The notes: generated from the letters alone by a model not told the origin. Counted from the stretch's first letter, positions 15,076 to 24,497 are shown. The stretch: 32,055 nt of DNA from an uncultured Bacteroidales bacterium (GCA_900319685.1 ONPI01000025.1:1-32055); one strand, 5' to 3'. Translations and numbers: made by a program.

Positions 15076-15577
15076 AGCTCAGGAGGTTGATTGCCAGCAG
15101 GGACAGGATATAGCTGGCCAGGAGGGAAAGGCAAACCTTTGCGAGGATGAAAATGAAAGGCCTCGTGCCCGCGCAGTCCGCGATGTTGTAAATCAGCAGG
15201 AAAATGGCGGTGATGATGAATATGGCGAGCGAGACTTTGGCCAGGCCGTATTTCTTGACGGTGATGTTCTCTTCCTGCTCGAATGGTTCAGGTCCGAATA
15301 TGGCCTCGATCAGAGTGCGCCTGAGTATGGCGACCGGCAGGAGTGCAGCGGCGTTGAGGCCGATGATCCCTTCCGCGAAATAATCCACGGCCAGTCCGGT
15401 TACGAAGGCGATTATAAGTGTCCAGAAAACACTGACCCTGGTCGGGATGCAGAACACCATGATAGGCAGGATCGTGAGCATGATGTACGGCGTAAAGTGG
15501 AAATAGTTGCACAGAAGCATCTGTGCAATCACCAGCAATACGTATGTGAGTACGAACCTGTTCTTCATGCCTGTCAT
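15059..15577 (-). CDS. mreD: MreD, rod shape-determining membrane protein
   Basis: A 172-residue protein made almost entirely of hydrophobic helices (about five), the expected size for MreD. Its place between mreC and mrdA settles the call, since MreD sequences are poorly conserved. Its start overlaps the mreC stop by ATGA. It belongs to the elongasome and probably links MreC to the PBP2-RodA pair in the inner membrane. Confidence 0.88.
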   Translation of the reverse strand: MTGMKNRFVLTYVLLVIAQMLLCNYFHFTPYIMLTILPIMVFCIPTRVSVFWTLIIAFVTGLAVDYFAEGIIGLNAAALLPVAILRRTLIEAIFGPEPFEQEENITVKKYGLAKVSLAIFIITAIFLLIYNIADCAGTRPFIFILAKVCLSLLASYILSLLAINLLSYDDRR

Positions 15578-16398
15578 TGTTCATTGCGGCTTTCGATTTC
15601 AGCTATCTCTGCCGCCCTGGTGTTCTGGATTATGGTTACGTATTTCAAGGCGCTGTGGTCTTGGAACAGCTTGACCTTGATCTCGTTGGTCGCCCCGTTG
15701 ATAACCCTCGCATCTCCTGCGATACCGATCGGGATGTCAGGAGGGAAGATGGCCGAATAGCCGCTCGTATAGACCGTGTCGCCCGGATTGTACTTGTACT
15801 GCAGGGGGATTTCCTTCAATACGGCTCCGCTGGTGCTGATTCCGTCCCATGCGAGCGGTCCTACGGCTCCCGAACTGTCTATCCTGGCGCTGATGTTCAC
15901 CTCCGTATTCATGAAGGAGATTGCATAGCAATAGTGCTTGCTTACGGCATCTACTATCCCTATAACACCGTCCGGCGTGATGATTCCGCAGTTCTGCACG
16001 ACTCCGTCGTCGCTTCCCTTGTCAAGGATCAGATAGTTGTGCTGGCTGTTGGAGCTGGACTTGATGATGGTGGCCGGAATATACCGGAAACCATTGTCAG
16101 CCATCTCCGGACGGAACAAAGGATCGGACTCGTGCGCGGCCAGCTGGTAGGAGCGGACCAGGCTCTGCAACCTGTTGTTCTCAAGAGCCAGCTCGTCATT
16201 CTGCTTCCTCAGTGAGAAGTAGCCATGGATGGATTGGGAGGTCCCCCAGGTCTTGGCCATCACCCCGTGAGAGATCCTGGCGAACCAGAGTCTCTGGAAA
16301 CGGTTGTTGTTGGATAGCATAACGAGAGAGGCGACCTCCAGCAGAATGAAAATCGCGATACTGAAGATTCTTGAAACAACAGATCTCTCTTTCGGCAT
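15574..16398 (-). CDS. mreC: MreC, rod shape-determining protein
   Basis: A 274-residue protein with one membrane helix (about 11-30), a coiled-coil segment (about 60-85: RKQNDELALENNRLQSL) and the periplasmic beta-barrel domain of MreC, including the DGVVQNCGIITPDGVIGIV stretch. It activates PBP2-RodA and joins them to MreB filaments. Its start overlaps the mreB stop by one base (TAATG). Confidence 0.93.
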   Translation of the reverse strand: MPKERSVVSRIFSIAIFILLEVASLVMLSNNNRFQRLWFARISHGVMAKTWGTSQSIHGYFSLRKQNDELALENNRLQSLVRSYQLAAHESDPLFRPEMADNGFRYIPATIIKSSSNSQHNYLILDKGSDDGVVQNCGIITPDGVIGIVDAVSKHYCYAISFMNTEVNISARIDSSGAVGPLAWDGISTSGAVLKEIPLQYKYNPGDTVYTSGYSAIFPPDIPIGIAGDARVINGATNEIKVKLFQDHSALKYVTIIQNTRAAEIAEIESRNEQ

Positions 16399-17333
16399 TA
16401 CCTCATGAGGAATGAGTAGTTGGATGTCTTCTTGAGAGCGATGCAGGTTCCTCTTGCAACTGCCCTCAGCGGATCTTCTGCAACATGGAACTGGATGTTG
16501 ACCTTTTCAGTGAGCCTCTTAGCCAGACCCCTGAGCAGGGCACCGCCACCGGAAAGGAATATTCCGTTTTCTACGATGTCGGAATAAAGCTCCGGAGGAG
16601 TCAGTTCGAGTACGTGGAGTATGGAGGCTTCCAGTTTGGCGACGGACTTGTCCAGGCAGTGTGCGATTTCCTGGTAAGTTACGGTAGCCTCCACAGGATG
16701 CGCCGTCATGAGGTTAGGTCCGTTCACTACGAAAGGCTCCGGTTCTTCATCCAGGTCAGGGATGACGGCTCCGACGGCAATCTTGATTTTCTCTGCGGTG
16801 GTCTCTCCTATCTTGATGTTGTGCTGCTGGCGCATGTAGTACTGGATGTCGCTGTTGAACACGTCACCTGCCGTGTTCACGCTTTCCTGTTCCACGATGC
16901 CTCCCAGGGAGATGACTGCGATCTCGGCGGTACCGCCACCGATGTCCACTACCATGTTGCCCTTAGGAGCTTCGACGTCGAGACCGATACCCAGGGCAGC
17001 TGCCATAGGCTCGTAAATCAGGTAAACGTCACGTCCTCCTGCATGCTCGCAAGAGTCGCGGACGGCCCTGATCTCGACCTGTGTCGATCCGGAAGGGATA
17101 CCGACGACGATCTTCAGGCTCGGGGAGAAGAGAGTCTTCTTCTTGTTGTTCACCTGCTTTGTGTGCTCGTGCATCAGTTTTGCCTGCTGGCCGATGGCGA
17201 TGCACTTCTGGGTATTGTTGTCGATTGCCACTATGCTCGGCTCGTCCAACACGATGGCGTCATTCCTGAAGATGACGGTGTTGGCGGTACCGAGGTCCAT
17301 TGCTATTTCCTGAGTAAGAAATGAAACTGCCAT
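16398..17333 (-). CDS. mreB: MreB, actin-like shape protein, with an internal deletion of about 29 residues
   Basis: A 311-residue actin-like protein. The phosphate-1 motif (DLGTANTVIF, Asp13), phosphate-2 motif (DIGGGTAEIAV, Asp130) and adenosine motif (LSGGGALLRGL) are present. Typical MreB is about 335-345 residues. Here the segment after AKLMHEHT (to residue 58) jumps through KQ to VNNKKKTLF. The usual stretch with the highly conserved RPxKDGVIADF motif and the following helix is missing. The reading frame is kept, and the rest, including mreC-mreD downstream, is intact. Either this lineage has a shortened MreB or the protein is impaired. It is the first gene of the elongasome run and diverges from ispD. 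Confidence 0.93.
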   Translation of the reverse strand: MAVSFLTQEIAMDLGTANTVIFRNDAIVLDEPSIVAIDNNTQKCIAIGQQAKLMHEHTKQVNNKKKTLFSPSLKIVVGIPSGSTQVEIRAVRDSCEHAGGRDVYLIYEPMAAALGIGLDVEAPKGNMVVDIGGGTAEIAVISLGGIVEQESVNTAGDVFNSDIQYYMRQQHNIKIGETTAEKIKIAVGAVIPDLDEEPEPFVVNGPNLMTAHPVEATVTYQEIAHCLDKSVAKLEASILHVLELTPPELYSDIVENGIFLSGGGALLRGLAKRLTEKVNIQFHVAEDPLRAVARGTCIALKKTSNYSFLMR

Positions 17334-17359
17334 ATTTTTAGTAATGTCTATTATACAAG

Positions 17360-17388
17360 TTGTAAATATACAAAAAAACTTATATTTG
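17360..17388 (+). promoter_or_regulatory. Promoter of ispD
   Basis: TTG at 17360-17362, 18 bases of spacer, and TATATTTG at 17381-17388 match the Bacteroidota promoter pattern, giving a very short leader before the ATG at 17399. On the other strand TATATTTAC (17370-17362) is a possible but weaker -7 box for mreB. Confidence 0.55.
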
Positions 17389-17398
17389 TAAGGAATAA

Positions 17399-18121
17399 AT
17401 GATGAAAGGAAACAAAATATTAATCATTATGGCCGCCGGGAGCGGGACCAGGATGGGGTCCGGACTGCCCAAGCAGTTCCTCTCGCTCGGGGGTATTCCG
17501 ATACTCCGGAGGACTATGGAGACCTTCATAGCAGCCGTCCCCGGAATCCAGGTGGTCACAGTCCTTCCTGACGACTATCTTTCTTTTTGGAAGGAGTATT
17601 GTCTTTCTGCGGACTTTACCTATCCCCAAATCCTTGTGTCCGGAGGGTTTACGCGCTTTCATTCCGTAAGGAATGCCCTCGCGAAGGTTCCTGACGGTGC
17701 CATAGTGGCAATCCACGACGGAGTGCGTCCCCTGATAACCCGCGACCTCGTACGGAAAATGTTCTCGGAGATGGAGGAGCGGAACCTTGAGGGCTTGATT
17801 CCGGTCGTGCCTTCGGTGGACACCCTGAAGGTCCTGGACCATGTCCCGGGTCCTGATGGAGACACCTTGGTTTCCCTTGAAGGAGAGGAAGTTGACAGGT
17901 CCCGGATCTTTGCTGCCCAGACGCCCCAGATGTTCCGTTCAGAGTCCATCAGGGAGGCATATTCACTGCCTTTCGACACTGCTTTCACGGACGATGCTTC
18001 GGTTGCCCGGAAAAAAGGAATACCTCTCTCGTTCTGTTACGGAGAGAGGTATAACTTCAAGGTCACATGTCCCGAGGATCTCGCCCTCGCGGAACTGATA
18101 GTTTCGTCTACTTCTCGTTAG
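17399..18121 (+). CDS. ispD: 2-C-methyl-D-erythritol 4-phosphate cytidylyltransferase
   Basis: A 240-residue protein joining CTP and MEP to give CDP-ME in the non-mevalonate isoprenoid pathway. Motifs are the nucleotide-binding loop AAGSGTRMG (12-20) with Lys25, GGxxRxxSV (82-90), IHDGVRP (105-111), QTPQMF (174-179) and TDDAS (197-201). All are typical of IspD, with the usual length. It is not fused to IspF. A second ATG follows immediately, so the start may be 17399 or 17402. Its 3' end overlaps the convergent Lrp-like gene by 14 bases. Confidence 0.95.
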   Translation: MMKGNKILIIMAAGSGTRMGSGLPKQFLSLGGIPILRRTMETFIAAVPGIQVVTVLPDDYLSFWKEYCLSADFTYPQILVSGGFTRFHSVRNALAKVPDGAIVAIHDGVRPLITRDLVRKMFSEMEERNLEGLIPVVPSVDTLKVLDHVPGPDGDTLVSLEGEEVDRSRIFAAQTPQMFRSESIREAYSLPFDTAFTDDASVARKKGIPLSFCYGERYNFKVTCPEDLALAELIVSSTSR

Positions 18122-18608
18122 TTTCCTGGTAGCTGGTGTTCTTGTAGTCCTTAACCCAGACCTGGCGTTCGATGGCCTGGTCGAGGGAGATCATGGTCTC
18201 GGTGGACTGTATGTAAGGAATCTTCTGCATCGTATTAAGAAGTATCTCCATAAGATGGTCGTTGTCAAAGCAGTAAACCTTGACAAGCAGGGCCGCTTTA
18301 CCGGTTACGAAATGGCATTCGACGATTTCTGCGATTTTTTTCAGGTTAGAAACGACTTCCGGGTACTTGTTTGCTTCGGAAAGGGTGACGCTAATGAAAG
18401 CGCAGACATTGAGACCAAGGGCCTGAGGCTTGACCATAAGCCTGGAACCGGAAATCACTCCGTTGGCCTCCAGTCTCTTGACCCTTTGATGGATGGCAGC
18501 TCCGGAGACACCGCATTCACGTGCGATCTCGAGGAAAGGCATCCTTGCGTTGTTGATCAGGAATGACAGGATTTTCTGGTCGATCTGATCGATGTGATAA
18601 GTAGCCAT
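18108..18608 (-). CDS. Lrp/AsnC-family transcription regulator
   Basis: A 166-residue protein with an N-terminal AsnC-type helix-turn-helix (HIDQIDQKILSFL, MPFLEIARECGVSGAAIHQRVKRLEANGVI) and a C-terminal RAM ligand-binding/oligomerisation domain (AFISVTLSE..., VECHFVTGKAALLVKVYC). Such proteins usually respond to amino acids or other small molecules and form octamers on DNA. The target genes cannot be read here. It lies 52 bases after topA on the same strand. The intervening bases are AT-rich and could hold its own promoter, but no clear TAnnTTTG box is visible. Confidence 0.93.
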   Translation of the reverse strand: MATYHIDQIDQKILSFLINNARMPFLEIARECGVSGAAIHQRVKRLEANGVISGSRLMVKPQALGLNVCAFISVTLSEANKYPEVVSNLKKIAEIVECHFVTGKAALLVKVYCFDNDHLMEILLNTMQKIPYIQSTETMISLDQAIERQVWVKDYKNTSYQETNEK

Positions 18609-18660
18609 ACTTACGATTTATAACTTTATGGCCGCTAATTTAAGAAAATATTATTTATAA

Positions 18661-20976
18661 TCAAGATTTCTTGAAACGGCGGCGGCCTTTTTCAGTTGGT
18701 TTTGAATTTTCAATTATCTGCTTGCATGCATCCTCGGTCAGAGTTGCAGGATCGGTTCCTTTAGGGACCCTGTAGTTGGCTCCAGCGTGCTTGATGTAAG
18801 TTCCGTACCGTCCGTTGACCACCTGTATGTCGCTTGCCTTGTATTCGGCGATGACTGCATTGAGGGATACCTTGCTGACCATATCTTCGATGATCTTCCC
18901 GCATTCTTCCAAGGTAACCTTGAGTGGGTCTTTCGAGCGAGGCAGCGAGATGTTCTTGTCACCGTATTTAAGGTAATTTCCGTAAGGTCCCTTCATGGCG
19001 ACCACCTCGATGCCGTTGTAAACGCCGATGGTCCTCGGGAGCCCGAAAAGCTTCAGGGCTTCCTCCAGGGTGATGCTTTCGATCAGCTGTCCCTTGCCGA
19101 GGGAGGCGTACTGCACGCCTTCGCCTTCACCCTTCTGGATGAACGGGCCGAACTTTCCGAACTTCGCCACGATCTTGTTGCCTTCGGCATCGGTTCCGAG
19201 TTCCCGTGATACGTGGCTGAAGTTGCTGTCATGAAGCACTTCGTCCACCTTCTTGTGGAACGGGGAGTAGAATTCACCGATTACGTCGTTCCAGACCAGC
19301 TCGCCGTCGGCGATCTTGTCGAAGTCTTTCTCGACGTTTGCCGTGAAGTCGTAATCCATGATGTCGGTGAAGTTCTTCTCCAGATAGTCGGAAACTATCA
19401 TTCCGATCTCCTGAGGAAGCAGCTTGCTCCTCTCCGCACCGATGGTCTCCACCCTGGTCTTCTCCGTGACAGTACCGTTCTTGAGCTCAAGGTCCATGAC
19501 GGATACCTTCGATCCTTCCTTGTCGCCCTTGACGATGTACCCGCGGCCGGTGGTCAGGGTTGCGATGGTAGGTGCGTAAGTGGAAGGACGTCCGATGCCG
19601 AGTTCCTCAAGTTTCTTTACCAAGGTTGCTTCAGAATATCTCGGAGGAGCGGCGGTGAATTTGCACTCCGCCGTCATCCCCTTGGAAGTCAGGACTGTAC
19701 CATTGTCGAGATCCGGGAGTACGATATCGTCTTCGGTGGTTTCCTGATCGTCGGTGCCCTCCATGTACAGTTTAAGGAAGCCGTCGAACAGGACCTGGGT
19801 CGCCTGCACGTTGAATTTCTCGCTGCGCTTGTCGCAGGATATCTTCATCGTGGTGTTCAGGACCTTGGCGTCTGCCATCTGGGAGGCTACGGTCCTCTTC
19901 CATATCAGGTTGTAGAGCTTCTTCTCCTGCGCGGTGCCCTCGATGTCGGTATTCTCGATATATGTCGGGCGGATGGCTTCATGGGCCTCCTGCGCTCCCT
20001 TGCTGTGGGTCTTGAACTGGCGAGTCTTTGAATATTCCTCACCGAAGTTGTCGCAGATGAATTTCTTAGCCGTGCCTATTGCGAGGCTCGAGAGATTCGT
20101 GGAGTCGGTTCTCATGTAGGTGATCAAACCTCTTTCATACAGGGCCTGAGCCGTCCTCATGGTGACGCTTACCGGCAGATGGAGCTTCCTGGCCGCCTCC
20201 TGCTGGAGCGTTGAGGTAGTGAAAGGAGCCGCAGGGAACCGGACAGCTTCCTTCTTCTCGACGTCGGATATCTCGAAATGCGCCCCGATGCAGTCCTGCA
20301 GGAAAGCACGCGCCTCTTCGATGGTCTTGAACCTGGTGTCCAGGGTGGCCTTGACTTTCACCGATGCAGGGAATCCTTCAGGATTGAATATCGCATCCAC
20401 CTTGTAGAAAGCCTCGTTGTGGAATTCCATGATTTCCTTTTCCCGCTCTACTACGAGACGGAGTGCGACACTCTGCACGCGTCCGGCCGAGAGCCTCGGC
20501 TGGATCTTCCTCCAGAGTACCGGAGAAAGCTCGAAACCCACGAGCCTGTCCAGGACTCTCCTGGCCTGCTGGGCGTTGACAAGGTTCATGTCGATGGGTC
20601 TTGGATTCCTGACGGCATTCAGGATCGCATCCTTCGTTATTTCATGGAATACTATTCTTTGGGTATTCTCCGGTTTCAGACCAAGGGTCTCGAACAGATG
20701 CCAGGAGATTGCTTCTCCTTCACGGTCTTCATCGGATGCGAGCCAAACCGTCTTGGATGCTTCAGCTGCCTTCTTCAATTCCGACACGACCCTCTTCTTG
20801 TCTGCTGGGATTACATATTCCGGAGCGAAATTCTTGTCGACATCCACGCTGAGCTTCTTGTCCTGCAGATCCCTGATGTGTCCGAAGCTGGATTTCACTA
20901 CATAATCGTTGCCAAGGAACTTCTGGATCGTCTTGGCTTTTGCCGGAGACTCGACTATTACAAGATTGTCTGCCAT
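18661..20976 (-). CDS. topA: DNA topoisomerase I
   Basis: The start is ATG 20976 (771 aa, MADNLVIVESPAKAKTIQ); the frame extends two codons up to a TTG. The toprim domain has ESPAKAKTI and the acidic DEDREGEAI motif at about 82-90. The catalytic tyrosine is Tyr287 (GLITYMRTDSTN). The central domain has the type IA landmarks RVQSVALRLV and LEELGIGRPSTYA. The C-terminal third has repeat modules (GKFGPFIQKG, GPYGNYLKYG, GRYGTYIKHA) and a basic tail, without the four-Cys zinc fingers of the E. coli enzyme. It relaxes negative supercoils. Confidence 0.96.
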   Translation of the reverse strand: MADNLVIVESPAKAKTIQKFLGNDYVVKSSFGHIRDLQDKKLSVDVDKNFAPEYVIPADKKRVVSELKKAAEASKTVWLASDEDREGEAISWHLFETLGLKPENTQRIVFHEITKDAILNAVRNPRPIDMNLVNAQQARRVLDRLVGFELSPVLWRKIQPRLSAGRVQSVALRLVVEREKEIMEFHNEAFYKVDAIFNPEGFPASVKVKATLDTRFKTIEEARAFLQDCIGAHFEISDVEKKEAVRFPAAPFTTSTLQQEAARKLHLPVSVTMRTAQALYERGLITYMRTDSTNLSSLAIGTAKKFICDNFGEEYSKTRQFKTHSKGAQEAHEAIRPTYIENTDIEGTAQEKKLYNLIWKRTVASQMADAKVLNTTMKISCDKRSEKFNVQATQVLFDGFLKLYMEGTDDQETTEDDIVLPDLDNGTVLTSKGMTAECKFTAAPPRYSEATLVKKLEELGIGRPSTYAPTIATLTTGRGYIVKGDKEGSKVSVMDLELKNGTVTEKTRVETIGAERSKLLPQEIGMIVSDYLEKNFTDIMDYDFTANVEKDFDKIADGELVWNDVIGEFYSPFHKKVDEVLHDSNFSHVSRELGTDAEGNKIVAKFGKFGPFIQKGEGEGVQYASLGKGQLIESITLEEALKLFGLPRTIGVYNGIEVVAMKGPYGNYLKYGDKNISLPRSKDPLKVTLEECGKIIEDMVSKVSLNAVIAEYKASDIQVVNGRYGTYIKHAGANYRVPKGTDPATLTEDACKQIIENSKPTEKGRRRFKKS

Positions 20977-21066
20977 AATCAATTGTTTTGAAAGTTATTC
21001 ATAGATAGTTTCGTTTTTCAAACTGCAAAGTAAACCACAAACGAGGCAATTTTCCAAATTTTGTTA

Positions 21067-21074
21067 TAAATTTG
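21067..21074 (+). promoter_or_regulatory. -7 box of the PBP1A-ddl-prmC run
   Basis: TAAATTTG matches TAnnTTTG and ends 8 bases before the ATG at 21083, implying a very short leader. No clear TTTG stands at the -33 position. Confidence 0.45.
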
Positions 21075-21082
21075 TCTTTATT

Positions 21083-23440
21083 ATGACCGAAGAGACACAA
21101 AAGAAAATTTCCAAGTGGTTCTGGAGAATCATAACGTTTCCGGTACTGCTTCTCATATTCATGATCCTGTTGGTCTGGGCCTTCGCTGACATCCCTTCTT
21201 TCAAGGAGTTGGAGAACCCGGAGAGCAAGCTTGCGACGCAGATCATCGCGGAGGGCGGAGAGGTTCTCACTACATTCCATATAGAGAACAGGACGTACGT
21301 CACTTATGAGGAACTGTCCCCCAATGTAGTCCATGCTGCCATCGCGACCGAGGATGCCCGCTTCTACAGACATTCCGGCATCGACTTCAAGGGTCTTGCC
21401 AGGGTACTCTTCAAGACCATACTGATGCGCAACTCCAGCCAGGGAGGAGGAAGTACTATCACCCAGCAGCTCGCAAAGACCTTGTATCCCCGTTCGGAAG
21501 CCCACAGCAAGATACCTGGTGCATACCAGGTCAAGATGGTGTGGATCAAGCTCAAGGAGTGGATAACGGCCGTGAAGCTCGAGAAGAACTATACCAAGGA
21601 TGAGATAATGACGATGTATCTCAACTCCATATTCTTCGGCAGCAATGCCTATGGCATAAGGTCGGCATCCGAGACATTCTTCGGCAAGCAGCCGTCCGAG
21701 TTGACGATCGAAGAAGCTGCCACGCTCATCGGAATGGCCAACAAGCCTACCCGTTACAATCCTGCCCTTAATCCGGACAAGTCCCTGGCCAGGAGGAACT
21801 TCGTAATCGGGCAGATGGAGAAGGCCGGATACATCGACAAGCACCAGAGGGACTCCATCAGGGAGATTCCGATCGAGCTTTCATACCAGGTCCTTGACCA
21901 CAACGCCGGCCGCGCCCCATATTTCAGGGATATGATCCGCCGTGTGATGACGGCCAAGAAGCCTCACCGTTCGGACTACAACCAGCGCGAGGACTTCACC
22001 GTCGATTCCCTTGCATGGGCCAACAGCGAGCTGTTCGGATGGATCGAGAAGAACCGCAAGGCGGACGGGTCCCAGTACGACCTCGACCGCGACGGACTCC
22101 GGATTTATACCACCATCAACTACAAGATGCAGCAGTATGCGGAGGAAGCCGTCGCCGAGAGGATAAGGTCTCTCCAGAAGGACTTCGACAGGGAGCTGCG
22201 CTACAAGAGGAATCCACCGTTCGCCAACGACATCGACCAGCCGACCCGCGAAAAGCTGATGAACCAGGCGCGCAAATGGAGCGACCGCTGGCGCATGCTC
22301 AAGAAGTCCGGCTTGACGGAGGCGCAGATACTCAAGACTTTCTCGGAGCCGGAGAAGATGCGTGTCTTCGCGTATAACAACAAGGGATATATCGACACTA
22401 CGATGACCCCGGACGATTCCATACGATACTACAAGTCCCTGCTCAGGACCTCCTTCGTGGCGATGGAGCCGGGTACGGGACGTGTAAAGGCATATGTAGG
22501 AGGCCCTAACTACAGGTACTTCAAGTATGACAACGTCCGGCAGGGAAAGCGCCAGGTAGGATCCACCATCAAACCATTCCTGTACACCCTTGCGATGCAG
22601 GAAGGAATGAATCCTTGCACCCAGGTGGTCAACCTCCCTCAGACGTTCGTCACGCCGAGCGGCACTTGGACTCCGCGCAGTACGGACAGTGAAAGGTGGA
22701 TAGGAGCCACGGTGAGCCTCAAGTGGGGTATCACCAACTCCTCCAACAACATATCCGCCTACCTTATGAAGCAGTTCGGACCGCACGCCATGGTAGCGAT
22801 GATGCGCCGCATGGGTATAATGAGCCATGTGGATGCCGTCCCGGCTCTCTGCGTCGGTCCTGCCGACATCGCCTTGTGGGATATGGTTGCGGCATACAAT
22901 ACGTTCCCTTCCAAGGGTGTTTTCATCGAGCCTCTGTTCGTGACCAGGATCGAAGACTCCCAGGGCAACGTCCTGTCCGAGTTCTCGAACCGCAAGACCG
23001 AAGCCATCAGCGATGCGACTGCGTACCTGATGGTGAACCTGATGAAGGGAGTCGTAGAGGAAGGTACCGCGCAAAGGCTTCGCAGCAGGTACAACCTCAC
23101 GGGAGAGATGGCAGGGAAGACAGGTACCACCAACGACAACTCCGATGGATGGTTCATCGGATATACCCCTACCATCGTCGCAGGCTGCTGGACCGGCTGC
23201 GAGGACCGTCAGGTCCACTTCCAGTCCACCGCTCTCGGTCAGGGAGCCAACGCATCGCTTCCAACCTGGGCTATCTTCATGAAGAAAGTCTGGGCTGACG
23301 GAACCCTCGGTGTGACCAGGGACGACAAGTTCAGCGCTCCGGCCGGCATGGAAGGCAGCGACGGATGCGAAGGCGGAGGCGACGGCGGAGCATCGGTCTC
23401 CGTCGCACAGGAAAGGATTGAAGATTACTATTTTGAATAA
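21083..23440 (+). CDS. Bifunctional penicillin-binding protein 1A (class A PBP)
   Basis: A 785-residue protein with an N-terminal membrane anchor (16-35). The GT51 glycosyltransferase domain has catalytic Glu90 (ATEDARFYRHSGID) and GGGSTITQQLAK. The transpeptidase domain has Ser494-T-I-Lys497 (QVGSTIKPF), Ser554-N-Asn556 (NSSNNISAY) and Lys679-Thr-Gly681 (AGKTGTTND). It polymerises and cross-links peptidoglycan. The C-terminal tail is Gly/Glu/Asp-rich (EGSDGCEGGGDGG) and probably disordered. It diverges from topA and is followed after 8 bases by ddl, a peptidoglycan-precursor gene. Confidence 0.95.
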   Translation: MTEETQKKISKWFWRIITFPVLLLIFMILLVWAFADIPSFKELENPESKLATQIIAEGGEVLTTFHIENRTYVTYEELSPNVVHAAIATEDARFYRHSGIDFKGLARVLFKTILMRNSSQGGGSTITQQLAKTLYPRSEAHSKIPGAYQVKMVWIKLKEWITAVKLEKNYTKDEIMTMYLNSIFFGSNAYGIRSASETFFGKQPSELTIEEAATLIGMANKPTRYNPALNPDKSLARRNFVIGQMEKAGYIDKHQRDSIREIPIELSYQVLDHNAGRAPYFRDMIRRVMTAKKPHRSDYNQREDFTVDSLAWANSELFGWIEKNRKADGSQYDLDRDGLRIYTTINYKMQQYAEEAVAERIRSLQKDFDRELRYKRNPPFANDIDQPTREKLMNQARKWSDRWRMLKKSGLTEAQILKTFSEPEKMRVFAYNNKGYIDTTMTPDDSIRYYKSLLRTSFVAMEPGTGRVKAYVGGPNYRYFKYDNVRQGKRQVGSTIKPFLYTLAMQEGMNPCTQVVNLPQTFVTPSGTWTPRSTDSERWIGATVSLKWGITNSSNNISAYLMKQFGPHAMVAMMRRMGIMSHVDAVPALCVGPADIALWDMVAAYNTFPSKGVFIEPLFVTRIEDSQGNVLSEFSNRKTEAISDATAYLMVNLMKGVVEEGTAQRLRSRYNLTGEMAGKTGTTNDNSDGWFIGYTPTIVAGCWTGCEDRQVHFQSTALGQGANASLPTWAIFMKKVWADGTLGVTRDDKFSAPAGMEGSDGCEGGGDGGASVSVAQERIEDYYFE

Positions 23441-23448
23441 GCTACGTT

Positions 23449-24465
23449 ATGGGCAAGTACAGTAAGATTGCTGTGATATACGGAAGCGATTCCTCCGAAT
23501 GGGAGGTATCCTGCCAAAGCGGGGAGTTTACTGCTTCCAGGATCGACGGGACGGAGTACGATGTCTATGAGATTTTCGCCCGTTTCGGCAAATGGCAACT
23601 CGTGGCGATGAAGAAGAGGGATGCCATGAGGATTGCGTTCCCTGAGGGATCAAGGCCGGAAATCGACAAGACCGACTTCTCGGTGAAGGTCCTGGGCGAG
23701 AAAGTCAGATTCGATTTCGCTTTCATCATGCAGCACGGGACTCCTGGAGAGAGCGGCTTGCTGCAAGGTTATCTCGAGATGCTCGGCATCCCGTTCAGCA
23801 CCTGCAGCGCCTTCGTTTCGACCGTGGTTTTCGACAAGTTCGCTTGCAAGAGCTATCTTCGTGACGAAGACTTCGTGAAAACGGCTCCGGACGTATTCGT
23901 ACGCAAGGGGATGGATATGGAAGCCGTTACCGCAAAGATAGTTTCCAAGCTGAAATTCCCTGTATTCGTAAAACCGACCGACGCCGGGTCCAGTTTCGGC
24001 ATAACCAAGGTCAAGGCGCCGGAGGATTTGCCGGAAGCCATCCGCTTCGCATTCTCCGAAGGCCAGATGGTGATCGTAGAGCAGGGTCTTGTCGGCCGCG
24101 AGCTCACCTGCGCCGCATATACCGATTCCGAAGGTGTCAAGGCCCTTCCTGTTATCGAGATAGTCACGGAGAACGAATATTTCGACTACGATGCCAAGTA
24201 CAACGGTCACAGCCAGGAGATATGTCCGGCTCCGATAGAAGATGCCGTCAGGGACCATATCCAGGAAACCAGCAGGAAGATATATTCCCATTTGGGTTGT
24301 TCCGGAGTGGTCAGGATAGACTATATCCTTGCCGAAGACGGGCTGTACATGATTGAAGTGAATACGATACCCGGAATGACAAGTGCATCCCTGGTGCCGA
24401 AGATGGTAAGGACTGCCGGAATAGACATGACGGACTTCCTTACCAGCATCATAGAGAATTCATAG
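23449..24465 (+). CDS. ddl: D-alanine--D-alanine ligase
   Basis: A 338-residue ATP-grasp ligase joining two D-alanines for peptidoglycan precursors. Landmarks are MQHGTPGESGLLQGYLEMLGIPFSTC in the N-terminal half, the ATP-binding stretch FPVFVKPTDAGSSFGI, the EQGLVGRELTCA strand, and the C-terminal metal-site segment YMIEVNTIPGMTSASLVPKM. The usual His-Gly-x-x-Gly-Glu motif is present (HGTPGE). It starts 8 bp after the PBP1A gene and is probably in the same operon. Confidence 0.94.
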   Translation: MGKYSKIAVIYGSDSSEWEVSCQSGEFTASRIDGTEYDVYEIFARFGKWQLVAMKKRDAMRIAFPEGSRPEIDKTDFSVKVLGEKVRFDFAFIMQHGTPGESGLLQGYLEMLGIPFSTCSAFVSTVVFDKFACKSYLRDEDFVKTAPDVFVRKGMDMEAVTAKIVSKLKFPVFVKPTDAGSSFGITKVKAPEDLPEAIRFAFSEGQMVIVEQGLVGRELTCAAYTDSEGVKALPVIEIVTENEYFDYDAKYNGHSQEICPAPIEDAVRDHIQETSRKIYSHLGCSGVVRIDYILAEDGLYMIEVNTIPGMTSASLVPKMVRTAGIDMTDFLTSIIENS

Positions 24466-24497
24466 TTTTGCTGTAACGGTTCAACCTTTCTTACCCT

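Noticed and set aside
13264..15090. A 608-codon open frame on the plus strand across the whole PBP2 gene
   Set aside because: It is an exact antisense shadow of mrdA with no recognisable domain. GC-rich third positions of the real gene leave the opposite frame open.
19213..20031. A 272-codon plus-strand frame inside topA
   Set aside because: Antisense of conserved topoisomerase sequence, with no family resemblance.
21881..23218. A 445-codon minus-strand frame inside the PBP1A gene
   Set aside because: Antisense shadow; the plus strand carries all PBP1A catalytic motifs.
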